Positions 59,698-64,000 of a DNA stretch of 64,000 bases are shown here, one piece after another. The notes beneath the pieces were generated by a model that was not told the DNA's origin, made no database searches, and worked only from the letters and a program-made list of their open reading frames with translations. The DNA lies in contig OX457039.1 of assembly GCA_949752735.1 (NCBI GenBank), positions 21,560,830 to 21,624,829 on the forward strand, written 5' to 3'. Within the stretch, counting starts at the first letter, position 1. Every line of letters begins with the position of its first letter. Source of the stretch: Lumbricus terrestris (lineage: Eukaryota; Annelida; Clitellata; Crassiclitellata; Lumbricidae). A program made the translations under genes and the position numbers.

Positions 59698-61327
59698 CGG
59701 CCTGCCACGCAGAAGAGACTTCGATCACCAGGTGGCAGTATCATAGGCCTAGATTGTACTTGCAGAGTAATCTAATGATTGAACTTAATAACCTTCAAGA
59801 GATCGTTGCTTTAATTTTAAGACGTCGTCTATTTTCGTTGATGTCGACTTTTAGAGTTTTAACATCTGACACAATGAAATCCCTTATTCACTGCTAAGGT
59901 TTCATGACAATTTAATTGCTGAAGAGGAACAGTTTCAATTTTTTATTCTAGAGATTACAGTAGGCTATAATAATTATATGTTTTGCGTAACTTGCTTGAG
60001 CGATATTGAATTAGTCTCATGGTTGGAGCTAGAGCTGTCTGCTGTCCGACTTTGCCATACATGTATATGCGTGTGTCAAAGTCGGAAAAAATTATTACAC
60101 CCTGCTGAAATGTGTCCGACTTTAACAAACTGAGGTTCACGCTAATGCTTCATAGTTGTTATCTTTTTCACGACAGCTAACCTGGTAGCAATTGAACCAT
60201 TGCAAAAGGGTTAACAAAAATATAGAGATATTAAAGACTGGAGGAAACTGCCTTATGTGTCTATAAGGGCACTAACGATCCTAAAGGTCAGAATGAGTAG
60301 TGTAGAAAAATAAATGGCCTCCGACTTTGATTTATGGGGTGTTGGGTGTGCAATGAAGACTAGGCCTACTATGGACTCCTAAGAAAGATGAGGGATTGAA
60401 CCCCGTGGCGCCATCTATTCGTCGGTAGAGTCAATGGTAGTTACTTACACTGACGGACATTGGTGCTAATAATAGAAAAGATTAGGTTAGTACAATAATA
60501 TTTGTGATCACTTATAATGCGTAAACACGCCGATTGCGAGAAAGTTTATACGGATTTTCAAAAATGTATATAAAATCGTAGGATCGGCGCAGAGCTTAGG
60601 GAATAGGTGCGTTTTAGTGCATATGGTACCAGGTATCACCTGGTAAAGTTTGGTAAAATTTGGAGCAAGGCCCAGAATCTATAATTAATTATACCGGACT
60701 GGGCCCACATAATCACAGCCATAGGACAAATGAAATTTTATTGTGACGACATCTCCTTGTTCTAAAAACACCGTTATTTCGTCACAGTTTTTGTAGGGAC
60801 ACGACGTATTTATCAACTTGTTCTGTGCAATTCGTATTGTGACGGCTTCTCCTTGTTTTGCAATTTTGCAGTTTTTGTTGCGTCACTAACTTCGTTGCTG
60901 CTACGTTATTGCTCGGTAGGCCATGCATACTATTATGACAAAATTTTCTTTATTGACTCTGACTCTGCTACGTTATAAGCCATGTATTGTGTTACGTTGT
61001 TAGAATAATGGCAAATAGTCCGACCTTTTATATTATGACGACCCTTCTTTGTTCTACAAGCACTATTGTTACGCCATTAGCTTTGTTCATAAACTAGGCT
61101 ATCAAACGTGTTGCTGACTTGCTGTAAGGACGATAGCTTTGTTACATGGACTTTTTTTTATTTTAGGACATCAGTTTAGGGCATAACAATACGATACAAT
61201 ACAACTGAAAGTTGATATCGCCCTCCTTACAAGAGCAGAAGAACTCCAGAAGAGCACACGCCTCAACGGCGCAAATGCAATTGTAGGCTATTGCAGAGCA
61301 ACTGTGAGTGAAGGACATGCGCAAGGT
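59698..61327. other. non-coding host sequence
   Basis: There is no convincing gene. GTCCGACTTT words recur at 60046, 60080 and 60116, the inverse of text at 59300. Diverged repeats of 'tctccttgttctaaaaacacc...gttatttcgtcac' lie at 60750-61070. Confidence 0.4.
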
Positions 61328-61704
61328 CATAGGCGTAGGGGACATTTCGGTAGTGGGGGGCAAAGATTTGACTTTTGCCCGAAAAGTATACTTTACATTT
61401 TTGGGCGGACCGCGAGTCGCCCGACATTTTTCATCGACCAAATTTTCTGATGACTTTTTTTAGTCATTTCGATTTCCCAGCCCGAAATAACGATTTCTCA
61501 GCCAAAATGACCTTTTGGTTTTTTCCCGGCCGAAATAACTGATGACCTTTTTTTTAGTCATTTCGTACAAATCTTCAGAAAATATAGCTTTTTACCCCTT
61601 TGTGCCCGAAAAATCCTCCCATACCTGTTTGCTCATAAAAAGTTTGTCCGCCCGTGCAGGGGGGGGGGGAATTTGCGTCTGGACCCCCGCCTCCTACGCC
61701 TATG
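61328..61704. mobile_element. hAT-like MITE, family B relative
   Basis: CATAGGCGTAGGGGAC mirrors CCTCCTACGCCTATG. The 8-bp flanks CGCAAGGT / CTCGAGGT agree at six of eight positions. Interior TGATGACTTTTTTTAGTCATT words are shared with 2930 and 12180. Confidence 0.6.
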
Positions 61705-61791
61705 CTCGAGGTTCCGTACAGAGGACGGGGATCGAACCCGTTCTCTGCGCTTACAGGCCGACCGCTCGAACCAATCGACCACCGTACCTCA
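61705..61791 (-). repeat. tRNA-like sequence, probable SINE head
   Basis: On the minus strand GGTGGTCGATTGGTTCGAGC looks like a D arm, and ACGGGTTCGATCCCCGT is a well-formed TpsiC arm with a canonical B box. The acceptor stem does not pair and the anticodon stem is poor, so it is not a working tRNA. Confidence 0.5.
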
Positions 61792-62088
61792 CATAGGCGG
61801 AGAACTGGACCGAGACTTGGGGGGAACGGAAAGACGCGAGATTTTCCGATGGACGAATGGCTGAATGTCCCAGAAAAATTTACATCTTTTTCCCGGCCAA
61901 AATTTCTGACGACCGGCGAAATCTCTAAAAAAATTCTATTTTCGCGGCCAAAAAAGTTGATGACTTTTTTCTTCTTTTTTTTTGTCTCGACGCTCAACGA
62001 TTGAGGGGGGTGGGGGCAAATGCATGGGCCGTCCCCAACACCTTCATTGGGGGGACCGCCCCTCTGTCCCCCTAGGTCTCCGTCCATG
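61792..62088. mobile_element. hAT-like MITE, family B, copy 2
   Basis: CATAGGCGGAGAAC at the left and GGTCTCCGTCCATG at the right, with flanks GTACCTCA (61784-61791) and GTGCCTCA (62089-62096), one mismatch. It matches 12021-12471 in inverse orientation, with fewer internal repeats. Confidence 0.8.
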
Positions 62089-63200
62089 GTGCCTCATAAA
62101 CAATTAAACATGTTGAACATGCCTTAATCCGTCTCTGGTTCCGCTGTAATAAAACTATGTGGGTGGTGGATCGGTGGGTTTTCATATAGGGACATTGGAA
62201 GGTAGCCTAATCACAGCACTCGAGTTCCCCCCCCCCATAACCTTAATGCGGGACTGGTCCACTGCAAGCACTTCCTTTTTACACTTTATGCACTGCCCAG
62301 ATGGAACCCAGAGGAGACCCGTGTAGAGTCTTATAAAACCCATCTATACGACCCACCCATGAGAATCCTGACAGATACTGCGAAGGTCTTGGATGCCGCA
62401 TCTCTTTTACGGCATTTTATGAATGCCATTTAACCTATCGCTTAATTTGCCATGGAGTGCTGAAAGCTGATTCAGTAGGCACAGGCATAATTAAATCTCA
62501 TATGCAGCATCGCTGATGCCGCTGGAAACCGGATTTTAGTTGTTGATCCACAAGCAACAAGATCTACCAGCGCTAATAACTGAGCAATTTAACCGTCACC
62601 AGTTTGAGCAGCTGTCTTTGCATGTCATCCTCGATAGGCAACGTTATCAGACGTCTGTTTTGACTCTCACCCCAATTAAGCCGTTGCTTTCTCAGTTTTT
62701 CTTAGTGTTGGACATATGTCAGTGCATGCAAAAGACACTGAAACGACGATTTCATCGAACTCGATAACAGTTAAACACGACGTCTTAAGCCACCATAGAA
62801 ATCCTATTTTACTGTTGACCTGCATTATGATCTGCCAAAAATTATGTGGAATTATTAACAATCTTTGCATTTACATTCTTCGACCAGCTGAACAATTTCT
62901 ATGACCCTGACAAGACATACTGCTGAAACTGTGGACCTAGCCTATAGCTGACGCCTCCACCGGCTAAACACACGCCAGAGTCCAGCCCAAGGTCTCGCAT
63001 TGGTTTATTTCGATCGAGTTCTAATTCTGTCATTTGCTTTAGCTGCTCTATAATTGTAGACCTAATTCTAATACAGACCTCACACAGTTCACTGCAGCCC
63101 TAACTAACAATTATGATAATGCTAGTAGGTCTAATAATAGCAATGATCCAACCAGACAGTTAACAATTCTACGGAGGGATTTTAAACTCAGATGAATCTA
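62089..63200. other. non-coding
   Basis: CATGTTGAACATGCCTTAATC at 62107-62127 is the inverse of the repeat edge at 15264. Short frames near 62540-62904 are not convincing. No gene is seen. Confidence 0.4.
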
Positions 63201-63268
<68 letters not shown>

Positions 63269-63356
63269 TAATAATAATAATAATAATAATAATAGCCATA
63301 GTAATTTTAACAATAATAGTAATACTAATAATAACAACAATAACGGTAATAATAAA
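63201..63356 (+). repeat. (AAT)n microsatellite
   Basis: About 30 AAT units with single substitutions, decaying into AAT/AAC mixtures toward 63356. Confidence 0.95.
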
Positions 63357-63659
63357 TACCAGCTATAAATGAGTCCAACGGTCTGTCACTATCTGATGAT
63401 GAAAGACCAGATGGAGCTATAGTATACCATTATTCCTTGGCATAGAGGTCTTTAGTTGGCGTGGAATGCAATGGTGCGGATACTTTTGCAACATCACACA
63501 GGCATTTAACTTTAGAGAAAGCTGGCGTCGCATCGGAGAAAGCAGCTCGTAATAAGGAGAGCAAAATATGCAGACATAATTATCAAGCATGGGCGTAACT
63601 TTCCCCTTAAAAGTGGTGGTGACTATTCCTTTGCTCACAACTTCTCAGTTCTCTTCTTT

Positions 63660-63960
63660 TCCTCGGCTTCCTCTGCCCCTTCACAAGATAAAAATTTAGT
63701 ATGAACTCTGGTCAGAACTCTCTCACTCCCTTCCTTCTCCATTCACTAAATCAATGTTTAAAGCACAGCTCTTTTACAAATTTTATCCAGATTCCTCCTT
63801 TTCTATTCGTCTGTCTCGATTGCCACTTCACTTCTATCTCAAAGTAGTGTGCATTTGCGCTGTGTGCTTAGTTAGTTTGTATGTGCACTTGCTATAGCGC
63901 TCCTTCAAGCTCGCTACTCAGAGGCGCTCTCGACTACAGCGCGGACACTGCATCGGAGTT
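63660..63960 (+). repeat. degraded LINE 3' end
   Basis: The plus strand near 63745-63790 reads like FKAQLFYKFYPDSS, echoing the LINE C-terminal 'LKTYLF'. It is followed by CTATAGCGCTCCTTCAAGC and CTACTCAGAGGCGCTC, the 3' words of the LINE copies at 39400 and 40600. Strongly diverged. Confidence 0.4.
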
Positions 63961-64000
63961 TCACGCCGGAGCGCTGAGCAATTGTGAGTAAAAGACTTGC

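Noticed and set aside
61705..61791. A functional tRNA gene on the minus strand
   Set aside because: The TpsiC arm is good but acceptor and anticodon stems do not pair; other tRNA-like pieces in the window are SINE heads.

Overview
This is a piece of an animal nuclear genome, not a prokaryotic or organellar replicon. It is AT-rich and crowded with diverged transposons, microsatellites and LINE fragments. The palindrome TAGGCCTA recurs throughout. Together with the element mix (hAT, Harbinger, Helitron-like, tRNA-headed SINE, LINE tails, an intact Polinton) this suggests a marine invertebrate, perhaps a deuterostome such as an echinoderm, but no conserved marker gene fixes the taxon.

The main object is a complete Polinton/Maverick (virus-like DNA transposon) at 42650-59292: 16,643 bp with 443-bp terminal inverted repeats (TIRs) that look identical, ends 5'-AGTAGTAGGG, and a 6-bp target duplication AACATA. 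Leftward from 45289 it carries a phospholipase A2-like gene followed by a chromodomain integrase in the -1 frame with no ATG of its own. Rightward from 45315 it carries a packaging ATPase, a probable minor capsid protein, two probable small virion proteins, a dUTPase-fold-like protein, a membrane protein, two chimeric small ORFs set among 61-bp hairpin repeats, a GTPGLWELL-type protein, the major capsid protein and a SAP+NUMOD-like protein. Leftward from 58795 it carries protein-primed DNA polymerase B (one frameshift), a degenerate HNH protein, an adenain-like protease and two tandem fibre-like proteins with C1q/TNF-like heads. Replication, packaging, capsid and maturation genes are all present, so the element looks like an integrated virus of recent origin with light damage.

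Outside the Polinton, 1-42649 and 59293-64000 are mostly nested repeats. I resolved many with exact target duplications: hAT-like MITEs (8 bp), a Harbinger-like MITE (TAA), a TTAA MITE, a Mutator-like 9-bp element, a mariner-like TA element, a Helitron-like element and a 2.5-kb transposon with 8-bp TSD carrying a decayed transposase-like gene of the HWDGK type. Possible host genes are few: a stand-alone L1-ORF1-like protein exon (10061-11356), one C-type lectin exon (31134-31322, minus), and weaker ORFs at 22453-22884 and 35601-35843. RT and LINE C-terminal fragments lie at 16567, 26155, 38086, 39365-39600, 39905-40320 and 40401-40650. Tandem arrays include a CRE-bearing satellite (about 19745-20870), a 73-bp minisatellite, a 51-bp repeat, an 18-bp array broken by three insertions, and long (CAT/CAC)n, (GAG)n and (AAT)n tracts.
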